DNA from: Streptomyces albipurpureus
Lineage (GTDB): Bacteria; Actinomycetota; Actinomycetes; Streptomycetales; Streptomycetaceae
Length of the DNA: 64,000 bases
NCBI RefSeq assembly: GCF_023701525.1
Contig: NZ_JAMQAW010000002.1
Span: forward strand, 334,765-398,764
Reading direction: 5' to 3'
Shown here: positions 47,976 to 58,959 of the stretch, piece after piece
How positions within the stretch are numbered: position 1 is the stretch's first letter
Layout of the letters: each line of letters starts with the position of its first letter
Notes under the pieces: model-generated
Databases searched by the model: none
What the model was told of the DNA's origin: nothing
The model's input: the letters and a program-made list of their open reading frames with translations, nothing else
Translations under genes and position numbers: made by a program

Positions 47976-48514
47976 ACCTCGTACCAAAAGCAGCAGCCGC
48001 CCTGTTCCGGTGGCAGCGGGACCCCTCCAGTGGCCCGTCCGCACCCGCCCGGTGCGGACGGGCCGTCCGCATGTGCTGCGCCCGTCGGAGCTTCGTCGGT
48101 ACCGGCCGTCCTTCGTCGGTACCAGTCGTCCCTCGTCGGTACCAGCCGTCCCTCGTCGGTACCAGCCGGCACGGGCGCCCCATCGGCGCTCTCGCTCCCG
48201 ACGGCGCGTCAGGGGACCGGGTCAGACGGCGGGGCAGCGCGGTTGCCTGGGGGTGCGAGGCCGGCACCGGGGGTCCGTCGGCCCCGCGCGACCAGACAAC
48301 GGCCACCCGCCCGCCCGGCCTCGCACCCACCCCAGAAGCCGTTGTGCCGGGGTCGTCGGGGCCCAGCGCATGCGCACACCCTCCCCGACGGCGGAGAGCG
48401 GCCGGTCGCACCACCGGCTCCAGCCTCTTTCGAGACCGCCTCCACATGTCCTCGACATTCCCTCGATCCCGGCGGACCAGTGTGAACACAGCACCGACAA
48501 GCCGGGAGGGCACC
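47976..48514. other. Control region before the core PKS operon
   Basis: No gene was supported in these 539 bp. It contains four 20-bp direct repeats (listed separately) and should hold the promoter of the core operon, whose first gene has GGGAGGG upstream. Confidence 0.55.
48091..48170. repeat. Four 20-bp direct repeats, likely activator sites
   Basis: Four head-to-tail 20-bp units share CTTCGTCGGTACC or CCTCGTCGGTACC followed by GGCCGTC, AGTCGTC or AGCCGTC. Each carries the palindrome GGTACC. The 20-bp period is about two helical turns, so the sites face one side of the DNA, as SARP sites do. They lie ~345-425 bp before the cyclase start. Confidence 0.85.
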
Positions 48515-48886
48515 ATGCATCGAACCCTGATCGTGGCGAGGATGGACCTCGCCGACGCCGGGGGCGTCGCCTCCGTCTTCGCCGATTCGGACAGCACCGA
48601 ACTGCCGCACCTGGTCGGCGTCTCACGGCGGACCCTGTTCGCCTTCCACGACCTGTACTTCCATCTCGTGGAGGCGGAGGACGACATCACCCCCGATCTG
48701 TACCGCGCCCGCAGCCATCCGCTCTACCACGAGATCAACACCAGGCTCGGCGAGTTCATCTCCCCCTACGACCCGATGTGGCGCGAGCCCAAGGACGCCA
48801 TGGCCGTCCCCTTCTACTCCTGGACGCCCGAGCAGGGTCCCCTGATCACCCCGACCTCCGCCGCGAGCCTCGGCGGTGCCGGGTGA
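48515..48886 (+). CDS. TcmI-type polyketide cyclase
   Basis: A 123-residue protein of the TcmI family: [11 protein letters not shown], the internal [14 protein letters not shown] and SHPLYHEIN, and the late FYSWTP. It is a small ferredoxin-like dimer that folds the later rings of aromatic polyketides. First gene of the core operon, it has a strong GGGAGGG four bases before the ATG. The stop overlaps the cupin start by four bases. Confidence 0.93.
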   Translation: MHRTLIVARMDLADAGGVASVFADSDSTELPHLVGVSRRTLFAFHDLYFHLVEAEDDITPDLYRARSHPLYHEINTRLGEFISPYDPMWREPKDAMAVPFYSWTPEQGPLITPTSAASLGGAG

Positions 48887-49314
48887 GCGCCCCCGCCGCG
48901 ACCACCAAGGTCGCCGCGGCCGGGGTACCCGCCAACACCAAGCGCGGCGGCGACATCCGGGTCACCCTCAGTCCGAAGACGGTCGGCTGCACTTCGGGAT
49001 TCGGAGGAGTGCTGCGGCTGGCGCCCGGCGAGTACGTCACCGAGCATCTGCACCCGTATTCCGAGGAGTTCCTGCACATCGTGCGGGGCCGCCTGGAGAT
49101 GGTCCTCGACGGGGTCCCGGTGGAGCTCGGCCCCGGGGATTCCCTGCTGGTGCCCATCGGCGTGCGCCATCGGCTGGTCAACACCGGGACCGTGCCCGCC
49201 GAGGCCGTCTTCCACCTCTCCCCGCTCGCCCCGCGCCCCGACCTCGGCCATATCGACACCGAGGAACCCCTGAACCCGGGCGCGGCGGGCCCCGACGTCG
49301 GCGGAACACGGTGA
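48883..49314 (+). CDS. Cupin-fold polyketide cyclase-like protein
   Basis: A 143-residue single-domain cupin. Motif 1 is [20 protein letters not shown] (His, His, Glu metal ligands) and motif 2 is [19 protein letters not shown] (third His). Metal-binding cupins occur beside type II PKS genes (for example RemF-like proteins) and assist ring closure or oxidation. GTG start with a four-base overlap on both sides, so it is made with the TcmI-like cyclase and KS-alpha. Confidence 0.9.
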   Translation: MSAPAATTKVAAAGVPANTKRGGDIRVTLSPKTVGCTSGFGGVLRLAPGEYVTEHLHPYSEEFLHIVRGRLEMVLDGVPVELGPGDSLLVPIGVRHRLVNTGTVPAEAVFHLSPLAPRPDLGHIDTEEPLNPGAAGPDVGGTR

Positions 49315-50585
49315 CCCGCCGAGCCGTCATCACCGGGATCGGCGTGGTCGCCCCCGGCGGCAACGGCCGGGACGCGTACTGGGACCTGCTCTCCGCGGGC
49401 CGTACCGCCACCCGCGCGATCAGCCTCTTCGACGCGACCGCCTTCCGCTCCCGGGTCGCCGCCGAGTGCGACTTCGACCCGGTCGCCGCCGGGCTGACCC
49501 CGCGGGAGGTACGCCGGATGGACCGGGCCGCTCAGTTCGCGGTGGTCGCGGCGCGGGAAGCGGTCGCGGAGAGCGGCGTGGACCTCGGCTCGTACGACCC
49601 GGGCCGGATCGGAGTCAGCGTCGGCAGCGCGGTCGGCTGCACCATGGGCCTGGAGGAGGAGTACACGGTGCTCTCCGACGGCGGCCGGAACTGGCTCGTC
49701 GACCACACCTACGGCGTACCGCATCTGTACGGGTACATGGTGCCCAGCACCCTCGCCGTCGAGGTGGCCAGGGAGTCCGGCGCGGAGGGCCCGGTGGCGC
49801 TGGTCTCCACCGGCTGCACCTCCGGGCTGGACGCCATCGGCCATGGCGTCCAGCTGATCGAGGAGGGCAGCGCGGACGTGGTGGTGGCCGGAGCGACGGA
49901 CGCACCCCTGTCGCCCATCACCTCGGCCTGCTTCGACGCCATCAAGGCCACCACCCCGAACACATCTGACCCGGAACACGCCTCGCGCCCGTTCGACGGA
50001 CGGCGGGACGGCTTCGTCCTCGGCGAGGGTTCGGCGGTTCTGGTCATCGAGGAGGCCACGGCGGCCCGACGCCGGGGCGCATCCGTCTACGCCGAGATCC
50101 TCGGCTTCGCGAGCCGCAGCAACGCCCACCACATGACCGGACTCAAGCCGGACGGACGGGAGATGGCCGAGGCGATCCGGGTCGCCATGGACCGCGCGAG
50201 GCTCGGTCCGGACGGCGTCGACTACATCAACGCGCACGGCTCCGGCACCAAGCAGAACGACCGCCACGAGACCGCGGCGTTCAAGCGCAGCCTCGGACAG
50301 CGCGCGTACGACGTCCCCGTCAGCTCCATCAAGTCGATGATCGGGCACTCGCTCGGCGCGATCGGCTCGCTGGAGATCGCCGCCTGCGCGCTCGCCCTGC
50401 GCCACCAGGTCGTACCGCCCACCGCCAACCTGACCGTGCCCGACCCGGAGTGCGACCTGGACTATGTGCCGCGCACCGCCCGCGAACACCCCATGGAACG
50501 GGTGCTCAGTGTGGGCAGCGGATTCGGCGGTTTCCAGAGCGCGATGGTGCTCGGCCGTCCCCGGAGCGCGCGGGAGACCGTATGA
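49311..50585 (+). CDS. Ketosynthase alpha subunit (type II PKS)
   Basis: A 424-residue KS. The active Cys lies in STGCTSGLD (~169), the His residues in [11 protein letters not shown] and in GHSLGAIG, and the N-terminus [15 protein letters not shown] is canonical. It condenses malonyl units on the ACP with KS-beta. GTG start overlapping the cupin stop by four bases; ATGA overlap with KS-beta. Nothing in the active site is missing. Confidence 0.98.
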   Translation: MTRRAVITGIGVVAPGGNGRDAYWDLLSAGRTATRAISLFDATAFRSRVAAECDFDPVAAGLTPREVRRMDRAAQFAVVAAREAVAESGVDLGSYDPGRIGVSVGSAVGCTMGLEEEYTVLSDGGRNWLVDHTYGVPHLYGYMVPSTLAVEVARESGAEGPVALVSTGCTSGLDAIGHGVQLIEEGSADVVVAGATDAPLSPITSACFDAIKATTPNTSDPEHASRPFDGRRDGFVLGEGSAVLVIEEATAARRRGASVYAEILGFASRSNAHHMTGLKPDGREMAEAIRVAMDRARLGPDGVDYINAHGSGTKQNDRHETAAFKRSLGQRAYDVPVSSIKSMIGHSLGAIGSLEIAACALALRHQVVPPTANLTVPDPECDLDYVPRTAREHPMERVLSVGSGFGGFQSAMVLGRPRSARETV

Positions 50586-51844
50586 GCGCGTCAGGGATCG
50601 CACCGCACCGCGGGACACCGCCCGTGGTCACCGGTATCGGTGTGGTCGCCCCCACCGGCATCGGCGCCCGTCGGCACTGGGAGTCGGTTCTCGCGGGCAA
50701 GAGCGGGCTCGGCCGGATCACCCGGTTCGACCCCACCGGCTACCCGGTCCGGGTCGCGGGCGAGGTACCCGGTTTCGACGCGGTCCGGGAGGTGCCCGGC
50801 AGGCTCGTACCGCAGACCGACCGGTTCACCCACTTCGCCCTCGCCGCCGCGGAAGCCGCGCTCGGCGACTCCGGGGTCGACCCGGCGTCGCTGCCCGAGT
50901 ACGAGATGGCCGTGGTGACCGCCAGTTCGTCCGGCGGCACCGAGTTCGGCCAGCACGAGATGGAACGGCTCTACCGCAACGGCCCGTCCTGGGTCGGCGC
51001 GTACCAGTCCATCGCCTGGTTCTACGCGGCCACCACCGGCCAGGTCTCCATTCGCCACGGCATGCGCGGTCCGTGCGGAGTGCTCTGCTGCGAACAGGCC
51101 GGGGGGCTCGACGCGTTGGGCCAGGCCCGCAGACTGCTCCGCACCGGCTCCCGGTTGGTCCTCACCGGCGGTACGGACGCCTCGCTGTGCCCGTACGGTC
51201 TGGTGGCGCAACTCGCGTCGGGCGGCCTGTCCACCGTGGACGACCCGGCCCGCGCCTATCTGCCGTTCGACGCGTCCGCGTCCGGTTTTGTGCCGGGTGA
51301 GGGCGGCGCGTTCCTGACCGTGGAGAGCGCCGCCTCGGCCCGCGAACGCGGTGCCCACCGGTATGGCGAGATCCTCGGCTATGCGGCCGGGTTCGACCCG
51401 GCGCCGCGGACCGGCCGCCCGCCGGTGCTCGCCGCCGTGATCCGACGCGCCCTCGCCGACGCCCGGATCGGCGCGCCGGAGGTCGGCGTCGTGTTCGCCG
51501 ACGCGTCCGGGGTGCCGGAACAGGATCTCGCCGAGGCGCGCGCCATCAGCGAGGTGTTCGGCGCCGGCGCGGTCCCCGTCACCGCTCCCAAGGCCCTGAC
51601 CGGACGGCTGTACGCGGGCGGCGCGGCACTCGACGCCGTCACGGCGCTGCTCTCCCTGGGCCACGGGGTCGTTCCGCACACGGCCGGTCCTGGCAGACCC
51701 GCGCCCGGATGCGAGATCGACCTGGTGCTCGACAGGCCCCGGCAGACCGGGCCGCGCACGGCCCTCGTCCTGGCCAGGGGCTACGGCGGCTTCACTTCGG
51801 CGCTGCTGCTGGGAGCGGCTGACACCCCACTGACACCCCACTGA
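50582..51844 (+). CDS. Ketosynthase beta subunit / chain length factor
   Basis: A 420-residue KS homologue in which the active Cys is Gln (CCEQAGGLD, ~171), the hallmark of the chain length factor that decarboxylates malonyl-ACP and sets chain length. [14 protein letters not shown] starts the fold. The last codons (TPLTPH) lie inside an 11-bp tandem repeat that continues past the stop, so this C-terminal tail may be a recent addition. Confidence 0.97.
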   Translation: MSASGIAPHRGTPPVVTGIGVVAPTGIGARRHWESVLAGKSGLGRITRFDPTGYPVRVAGEVPGFDAVREVPGRLVPQTDRFTHFALAAAEAALGDSGVDPASLPEYEMAVVTASSSGGTEFGQHEMERLYRNGPSWVGAYQSIAWFYAATTGQVSIRHGMRGPCGVLCCEQAGGLDALGQARRLLRTGSRLVLTGGTDASLCPYGLVAQLASGGLSTVDDPARAYLPFDASASGFVPGEGGAFLTVESAASARERGAHRYGEILGYAAGFDPAPRTGRPPVLAAVIRRALADARIGAPEVGVVFADASGVPEQDLAEARAISEVFGAGAVPVTAPKALTGRLYAGGAALDAVTALLSLGHGVVPHTAGPGRPAPGCEIDLVLDRPRQTGPRTALVLARGYGGFTSALLLGAADTPLTPH

Positions 51845-51884
51845 CAACCCGCTGACAACCCACCGAACACCCACCGAACACCCA
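51819..51884. repeat. Six 11-bp tandem repeats across the KS-beta stop
   Basis: Six consecutive 11-bp units: two CTGACACCCCA, then CTGACAACCCG, CTGACAACCCA and two CCGAACACCCA. The 11-bp period is one helical turn, as in SARP-binding direct repeats. It spans the KS-beta stop and the spacer before the ACP gene. Confidence 0.9.
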
Positions 51885-51930
51885 CTGGCCACGCGCGGCA
51901 CCCACGCGAACGATCAGAAAGGCACGGAAC

Positions 51931-53429
<1,499 letters not shown>

Positions 53430-53500
53430 TCGCGCCCCCTGACCGCGTCCCCGAGGCACGAACGACACCGATCCGCAGCATCCAAGAAGGGAACAACGGA

Positions 53501-54250
53501 GTGGAACTCTCCTTGCACGGCAAGAAACTGCTGGTCACGGGCGGTACCCGGGGCATCGGCCGGGGCATCGTCCTCGCCGCCGCCCGTGCGGGCGCCGATG
53601 TGCTCACCTGCTACCGCCAGGAGGGCGAGTACGCCGACAGCCTCCTGCGGGTACTCAAGGACACCGATGGCGACCACCACCTGATACGGGCCGATGTCGG
53701 CCGCATCGACGAGGTCGACCGGCTCGTCGCCGAGGCGAAGCACCGGTTCGGACGGCTCGACGGCATCGTCAACAACGCCGGGGTGATCAGCCACATCCCG
53801 TTCGCGGAGCTGCCCGCCGAGGAGTGGTCCCGGATTCTGGACACCAACCTCACCGCCTCGTACCGGATCATCCAGCAGTCCCTGCCGCTGCTGGGCGCCG
53901 GGTCCTCCGTCGTCAACATCGGCTCGCGCGGCGCGGCAGCGGGCATCCCGCTGCGCGCCCACTACACCGCCGCCAAGGCGGCGGTGATCGGCCTGACCCG
54001 TTCGCTCGCCAAGGAACTGGGTCCACGCGGTATCCGGGTCAATGTCGTCGCACCCGGGGTGATCGAGACCGAGGCGTTCGACGCCATGCCCGCCGACCGC
54101 GCCGAGGGCCTGCGCGCCACCTATGCCCGCAAGACCGCGCTCGCCCGGCTCGGCACCGTCGGCGAACTCGCCGGCCCGGTGCTGTTCCTGCTCAGCGACC
54201 TCTCGTCGTATGTGACCGGTGAGACCGTCAATGTGGACGGAGGCATCTGA
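53501..54250 (+). CDS. Ketoreductase (SDR), paralogue of the fused reductase
   Basis: A 249-residue [23 protein letters not shown] is almost identical to the fused copy, and NNAGVIS, NIGSR, YTAAK and VNVDGGI complete the set, so the catalytic Ser, Tyr and Lys are present. GTG start with AAGAAGGGAA upstream, 71 bp after the fusion gene. It probably reduces a second keto group of the chain or a later quinone. Confidence 0.92.
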   Translation: MELSLHGKKLLVTGGTRGIGRGIVLAAARAGADVLTCYRQEGEYADSLLRVLKDTDGDHHLIRADVGRIDEVDRLVAEAKHRFGRLDGIVNNAGVISHIPFAELPAEEWSRILDTNLTASYRIIQQSLPLLGAGSSVVNIGSRGAAAGIPLRAHYTAAKAAVIGLTRSLAKELGPRGIRVNVVAPGVIETEAFDAMPADRAEGLRATYARKTALARLGTVGELAGPVLFLLSDLSSYVTGETVNVDGGI

Positions 54251-54253
54251 GCC

Positions 54254-54658
54254 ATGTCCGACCAGAACCGGGAACAGGGCCGGGAGCCGGAACCCGTCAG
54301 GAACCGGGGCCACGGGCAGGACCGCTCCCCCGCCCCGGACCGCGCCTTCCGGGTGATGCTCCGGATGGAGATCAGGCCCGGCATGGAGGACGACTTCGAA
54401 CGCGTCTGGCAGGAGGTCGGCGACTCGGTCACCGACCACCCGGCCAACCTGGGCCAGTGGCTCTCGCGAAGTGCCGAGGAGAACGGCATCTACTACATCG
54501 TCAGCGACTGGGTCGACGAGCCCCTCTTTCGCGCCTTCGAGACCAGCGCCCGTCATCTGGAGCACCGCCAGAAGCTGCACCCGTACCGCAGCGGAGGCTC
54601 CATGACGACCATGCACATCGTCGCTTCCCTCGCCGGTTCGGCGGGCGGCGGGCGGTGA
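54254..54658 (+). CDS. ABM-family (quinone-forming) monooxygenase, copy 1
   Basis: A 134-residue protein with a ~30-residue polar N-terminus and one antibiotic biosynthesis monooxygenase domain (FRVMLRMEIRPGMEDDFE, IVSDWVDEPLFRAFE). ABM proteins such as ActVA-Orf6 and TcmH oxidise anthrones or phenols with O2 and no cofactor. It lies three bases after the ketoreductase stop and overlaps the next gene by four bases (GTGA). Confidence 0.88.
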   Translation: MSDQNREQGREPEPVRNRGHGQDRSPAPDRAFRVMLRMEIRPGMEDDFERVWQEVGDSVTDHPANLGQWLSRSAEENGIYYIVSDWVDEPLFRAFETSARHLEHRQKLHPYRSGGSMTTMHIVASLAGSAGGGR

Positions 54659-54996
54659 CCGGCGCGGCGGTCGAGGTGGTGCTCTACCACCTCGATGACG
54701 ACCCGGCATCGGTGACGGCCGCGTACCACGAGGCGAGCCGGCGGATGGCCGGCACACCAGGCCTGCTCGGCAACCAGTTGCTGGTGGCGGTGGGCGACCC
54801 CCGCTCGTTCGTCGTGGTCAGCCGCTGGGCCGACTGGGCCGCCTTCACCGCCTGGGAGGGCGGGGCCGGGCACCAGGACCAGACCGCGCCACTGCGGCCC
54901 TTTCGCGACACGACCCGCGAGCGACCGTTCGAGATCTACCGAGAACTCGCCCGCTACGGCACGGCCCGCGCCACGGCGCCGGCCTCAGGAGGCTGA
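54655..54996 (+). CDS. ABM-family monooxygenase, copy 2
   Basis: A 113-residue single ABM-like domain (VEVVLYHLDDDP, LLGNQLLVAVGDP, SFVVVSRWADWAAFTAWEGG). It is paired with copy 1 and probably forms a heteromer with it, or a separate oxidation step. GTG start coupled to copy 1; the P450 gene starts three bases after its stop. Confidence 0.85.
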   Translation: MTGAAVEVVLYHLDDDPASVTAAYHEASRRMAGTPGLLGNQLLVAVGDPRSFVVVSRWADWAAFTAWEGGAGHQDQTAPLRPFRDTTRERPFEIYRELARYGTARATAPASGG

Positions 54997-54999
54997 CCC

Positions 55000-56310
55000 A
55001 TGCCCGTGCGCGCCACGGACCAACCCCAGGACCCGGCTGCGGCATCTGCCGCCATCCCGCCCCCCGACCCGAACCGCGACCCGCCCCATGACCTCTTCAC
55101 CCCCGCCTTCCACCAGCGGCCCCACACCGCCCTCGCCAAACTGCGGGACACCGCGCCCGCCGTCCCCGTCATGACCCCCAACGGCCTTCGCACCTGGCTG
55201 ATCACCGGCTACGAGGATGCCAGGGCCCTGCTCGCCGACCCCCGGCTCAGTAAGGACATGCGGATCGGCAAGGACCTGATCCCGCGGAACTTCGCCGACC
55301 CGGCCAAACAGGCCGAGTTCCTTCAGGAGGCCGGCGAACGCTCCCAGTTCCCGCATGTCCTGAGCGTGCACATGCTGGACAGCGACCCACCCGACCACAC
55401 CCGGCTGCGCAGACTGGTGGGCCGCGCGTTCACGGCCCGGCGCGTGGAATCGCTCCGCCCCCGCATCACCGAACTCACCGATGAACTCCTCGCGGGCATC
55501 GCGGCCCATGAGCGGATCGATCTGATGGAGGCGCTGGCGTTCCCCGTCCCGTTCACCGTGATCTGCTGGCTGTTGGGGGTGCCCCCGCAGGACCGGGCCG
55601 ACTTCCGCCGCTGGTCGAATCTGCTGGTCTCGGGCGCGGGCACCGAGGAGGTACGGGACGCCAGCGCCGACATGATCGGGTATCTGCGCGCCCAGATCGC
55701 CGCGAAACGGAGCTCCCCCGCCGACGACATGCTCTCCGACCTGATCCTCGCCCGCGATGACGGAGACCGGCTGACCGAGGACGAGTTGCTCTCGATGGCG
55801 TTCCTGCTGCTGGTCGCGGGCCACGAGACCACCGTCAACCTGATCGGCAACGGCGCACTGGCACTGCTGACCCACCCCCAGGTCCGGGAGCGCCTTCTGG
55901 CCGACGACGCACTGTGGCCCGCTGCCGTGGAGGAGTTCCTGCGGTACGACGGTCCGGTGGCCAACGCCACCTGGCGCTTCACCACCGAGCCGGTCCAGGT
56001 GGGCGAAGTGGTCATTCCCGAAGGGGAGTTCGTCTCCATCTCGATCGGCGCCGCAGGTCGCGACCCCCGGCGCTACCCGGACCCGGACCGGCTCGACATC
56101 GACCGGCCCGGCACCGCGGGCCTGGCCTTCGGCCACGGAATCCACCACTGCCTGGGCGCACCGCTGGCCCGCCTCGAAGGCCGCATCGTGCTGGGACGCC
56201 TCTTCGCCCGGCTGCCCGGACTGAGGCTCGCGGCGGACCCGGCCGAACTGCGCTGGCGCAGCAGCCTGATGATGCGCGGCCTCGAAGAACTCCCGGTCCT
56301 CACCGCGTAG
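55000..56310 (+). CDS. Cytochrome P450 (CYP107-like), canonical
   Basis: A 436-residue P450 with all motifs: LLLVAGHETTVNLIGN (I-helix acid-alcohol pair), EEFLRYD (ExxR), and FGHGIHHCLGAPLARLE (~380, heme Cys). It differs from the peroxide-like P450 at the left of the window. Ferredoxin and reductase must come from elsewhere. Position in the core operon suggests hydroxylation, C-O bridging or phenol coupling of the polyketide. Confidence 0.95.
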   Translation: MPVRATDQPQDPAAASAAIPPPDPNRDPPHDLFTPAFHQRPHTALAKLRDTAPAVPVMTPNGLRTWLITGYEDARALLADPRLSKDMRIGKDLIPRNFADPAKQAEFLQEAGERSQFPHVLSVHMLDSDPPDHTRLRRLVGRAFTARRVESLRPRITELTDELLAGIAAHERIDLMEALAFPVPFTVICWLLGVPPQDRADFRRWSNLLVSGAGTEEVRDASADMIGYLRAQIAAKRSSPADDMLSDLILARDDGDRLTEDELLSMAFLLLVAGHETTVNLIGNGALALLTHPQVRERLLADDALWPAAVEEFLRYDGPVANATWRFTTEPVQVGEVVIPEGEFVSISIGAAGRDPRRYPDPDRLDIDRPGTAGLAFGHGIHHCLGAPLARLEGRIVLGRLFARLPGLRLAADPAELRWRSSLMMRGLEELPVLTA

Positions 56311-56414
56311 TTCCCCCCGCGACAGGCCCCTGGCGCCCACCCCGGGTCCGATCCCGCATCCGACCTCAGCCCGTGCCACACCCGACCCACGCCCGACCCA
56401 CGAAGGAGCACGAG

Positions 56415-57224
56415 ATGGCCGAACGTCCCAGCTGGGCACCCCCCGAAGTGGACATCGACACACCCAGCATCGCCCGGGTCTACGACTACTGGATCGGCGG
56501 CACCCACAACTTCCCGGTGGACCGGGCCCTCGCGGCCAAGGTGACCGAGGTCAACCCCGGCCTCCCCGCCACTCTGCGCGCCAACCGGGCCTTTCTGCGC
56601 CGCGCTGTGCGCGAACTGTCGGCCCTCGGCGTCCGACAGTTCCTCGACATCGGCTCCGGCATCCCGGCGGAGGGCAATGTGCATGACGTGGCACTCGCCG
56701 CGCACCCGCGGAGCACGGTCGTCTACGTCGACATCGATCCGGTGGCCGTGGCCCACGGCAGGGCGATCCTCGCCGACGAGCCGCGCGCGACCGTCTTCCA
56801 GGGCGATCTCCACAAGCCGGCGGAGATCCTCGACGCACCGGACCTCCGACGGCTGATCGACTTCTCCCGCCCGGTGGGCCTGATCCTGGCCGCCGTGCTC
56901 CACTTCGTGCCCGACGAAGACGATCCGCTCGGTCTCGTCCGGCAGTTCACGGACCGCCTCGTGCCCGGCAGTCATCTGGTGATCTCGCACGCGGGAGCGG
57001 ACACCGTGCCCAGGACCGCGCCCGAGGCCGCCGAACGCTACAAAGGGGCCGTCAGCCAGGTCATCTGGCGTGACCCCGCCGAACTGACCGCGTTGTTCGA
57101 GGGATACGAACTCCTCCCGCCCGGTGTGGTGCGGGCCCCGCTGTGGCAGCCCGAGCCCGGTGACCGGCCGGACCCCGAGTTGTCGATGCTCGCCGGTGTG
57201 GCGGTCAAACCAACGGTGGGGTGA
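56415..57224 (+). CDS. SAM-dependent methyltransferase of the DUF574 family
   Basis: A 269-residue protein with the family signature ARVYDYWIGGTHNFPVDR at the N-terminus, FLDIGSGIPAEGNVHDVA (SAM loop) and VYVDIDPVAV. The family is common in Streptomyces and mostly uncharacterised. AAGGAG stands six bases before the ATG. Its stop overlaps the transporter GTG by four bases, so it may modify the product just before export. Confidence 0.88.
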   Translation: MAERPSWAPPEVDIDTPSIARVYDYWIGGTHNFPVDRALAAKVTEVNPGLPATLRANRAFLRRAVRELSALGVRQFLDIGSGIPAEGNVHDVALAAHPRSTVVYVDIDPVAVAHGRAILADEPRATVFQGDLHKPAEILDAPDLRRLIDFSRPVGLILAAVLHFVPDEDDPLGLVRQFTDRLVPGSHLVISHAGADTVPRTAPEAAERYKGAVSQVIWRDPAELTALFEGYELLPPGVVRAPLWQPEPGDRPDPELSMLAGVAVKPTVG

Positions 57225-58702
57225 GTGCGTTGGACCCCGTACGGCTGGAACCGGCGGCCCCCGGCGCTCCGGGGGCCCAAGGTGCCATGGATGTTCCCGG
57301 CGGCGTACGCGCACGGAGCGTACGCCGCGGGGCCTTCGGCACACTCCTCGCGGTGGACCTGTGGGAACGGTTCAGCTTCTTCGGCATGGCGGCGATCCTC
57401 GTGCTCTACCTCACCGCTTCCCCGTCGGACGGTGGTCAGGGCATGGCTGCGCGGACGGCCACCGCGGTCTTCGCCGGGTACATGTCCCTCACGTTCGTGG
57501 CCGGACTGCCCGGCGGCTGGCTCGCCGACCGGGTCCTGGGCGCACGGCGCGCGATCCTGTCCGGCGGGGTGCTCATCGCATCCGGCCACGCGGTGCTCGC
57601 CCTCCCCTCGGCCCCTTCCCTGTACGGCGGGCTGCTCCTGATCGTCGCCGGCACGGGCCTGGTGAAACCCTCGCTGGCCGCGATGGTGGCCGCCGTCACC
57701 GACGAACGGGGAGGCGGACGCGAGGCCGCGTTCTCCCTTTTCTACGTCTGCATCCAGGTGAGCGCGCTGATCGCGCCCGTGGTGACCGGGCTGCTGGCGG
57801 AGCGGGTCGACTGGCATCTGGGTTTCGCGGTGGCCGCGTTCGGAATGACCGCCGGGCTGGCCCAGTTCACCCTGGGGCTGCGCCGGTTCGGCGAGGCGGG
57901 ACGCAAGCCGGTCCGCCCGCTGGACCGGGCGGCGGCCGGCCGCGCGGTACGCAGCACCGCGGCGGTGCTCGCTCTGCTGGCCTCGGTGGCTGGTGCCGCC
58001 GCCGCTGCCGGGGTACTCGGCGTCCACACCGTACTGGCATGCCTGGGCCTGCTCACCCTCACCCTGCCGTTCGCGTTCCTCCGCTCATTGCGGCGGATAC
58101 GCACCGGGCTCGGAGGCTTCACCGCCCTGATGACGGCGTCCGCCGCCTTCTGGATGATCTTCGCCCAGAGCGGCTCGGTGCTCGGCCTGTTCGCCGAACG
58201 GCACACGGATCGGGACGTGTTCGGCTTCGAGGTCCCGGCGAGCTGGTTCCAGTCCGCGCATCCCCTGTTCGTCCTCCTCGCCGCTCCCTTCTTCGCCCGC
58301 CTGTGGCGCAGGGCGGGCCCGCGCGCCGACGCACCCGTGAAGTTCTCCGCCGCCCTCGCCGCCGCCGGGATCAGCTTCCTGGTGATGTCCTTCGCCGCGC
58401 TCCTCGCCGAACGCGGCCCGGTGGGACCGTACTGGCTCCTGCTGGTGTATCTCCTCTTCTCCTGCGGCGAGATCTCTCTCGCCCCCGCCGGTCTTGCCCT
58501 CGCCGCATCCGTCGCCCCACCGGGCTGGACCAGTCGCTTCCTCGCGGTGAACGGCCTCTTCGGCGCGGTCGGCGTGATGGTCGGTGGCCAACTGTTCCGG
58601 CTCACCGCCGTACTCCCGCTCCCGGTCTACTTCCTGCTGCTGGGAGCGGCGGTCCTGACGACGGGCGTGCTGGTCGCGCTCGGGGCGAACCGGCTCCGCT
58701 GA
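57221..58702 (+). CDS. POT/PTR2-family proton-coupled transporter
   Basis: A 493-residue membrane protein with about 14 helices. DLWERFSFFGMAAILVLYL is the POT ExxER-like helix 1, followed by AGLPGGWLADRVLGARR and GLVKPSLAAMV. POT proteins move peptides with protons, usually inward. At the end of a biosynthetic operon it might export a peptide-like or amide-containing product, or take up a precursor. GTG start coupled to the methyltransferase; a hairpin follows the stop. Confidence 0.9.
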   Translation: MSALDPVRLEPAAPGAPGAQGAMDVPGGVRARSVRRGAFGTLLAVDLWERFSFFGMAAILVLYLTASPSDGGQGMAARTATAVFAGYMSLTFVAGLPGGWLADRVLGARRAILSGGVLIASGHAVLALPSAPSLYGGLLLIVAGTGLVKPSLAAMVAAVTDERGGGREAAFSLFYVCIQVSALIAPVVTGLLAERVDWHLGFAVAAFGMTAGLAQFTLGLRRFGEAGRKPVRPLDRAAAGRAVRSTAAVLALLASVAGAAAAAGVLGVHTVLACLGLLTLTLPFAFLRSLRRIRTGLGGFTALMTASAAFWMIFAQSGSVLGLFAERHTDRDVFGFEVPASWFQSAHPLFVLLAAPFFARLWRRAGPRADAPVKFSAALAAAGISFLVMSFAALLAERGPVGPYWLLLVYLLFSCGEISLAPAGLALAASVAPPGWTSRFLAVNGLFGAVGVMVGGQLFRLTAVLPLPVYFLLLGAAVLTTGVLVALGANRLR

Positions 58703-58765
58703 GACCCGCTGCGGTGGCGGACCGAACGGACCGCTGTGGAAGCCCGCGCGCGAGGGCTGATGCCT

Positions 58766-58794
58766 GGCACGGGCGGCGAGGAACCGCCCGTGCC
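58766..58794. terminator. Bidirectional hairpin between transporter and amidohydrolase
   Basis: GGCACGGGCGG and its perfect complement flank a seven-base loop, 64 bp after the transporter stop and 166 bp from the convergent amidohydrolase stop. No T tract is present. It marks the likely right edge of the polyketide cluster. Confidence 0.65.
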
Positions 58795-58959
58795 CCACAC
58801 CGCCCGTGCCCACCACCGGCCGTTCCCACTACCGGTCGGACGACACACCCAGGCCACGATGGCGCGCCGGACCTTCGGGGATCGGGCTTCCACCCCTCCC
58901 CCGATGCGCCGGAAGGACTTCGGTTGCGACGGACAACGACCGCCCGGCGCCGAGCTATG

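Noticed and set aside
48091..48170. CRISPR array
   Set aside because: The 20-bp units are directly adjacent with no spacers.
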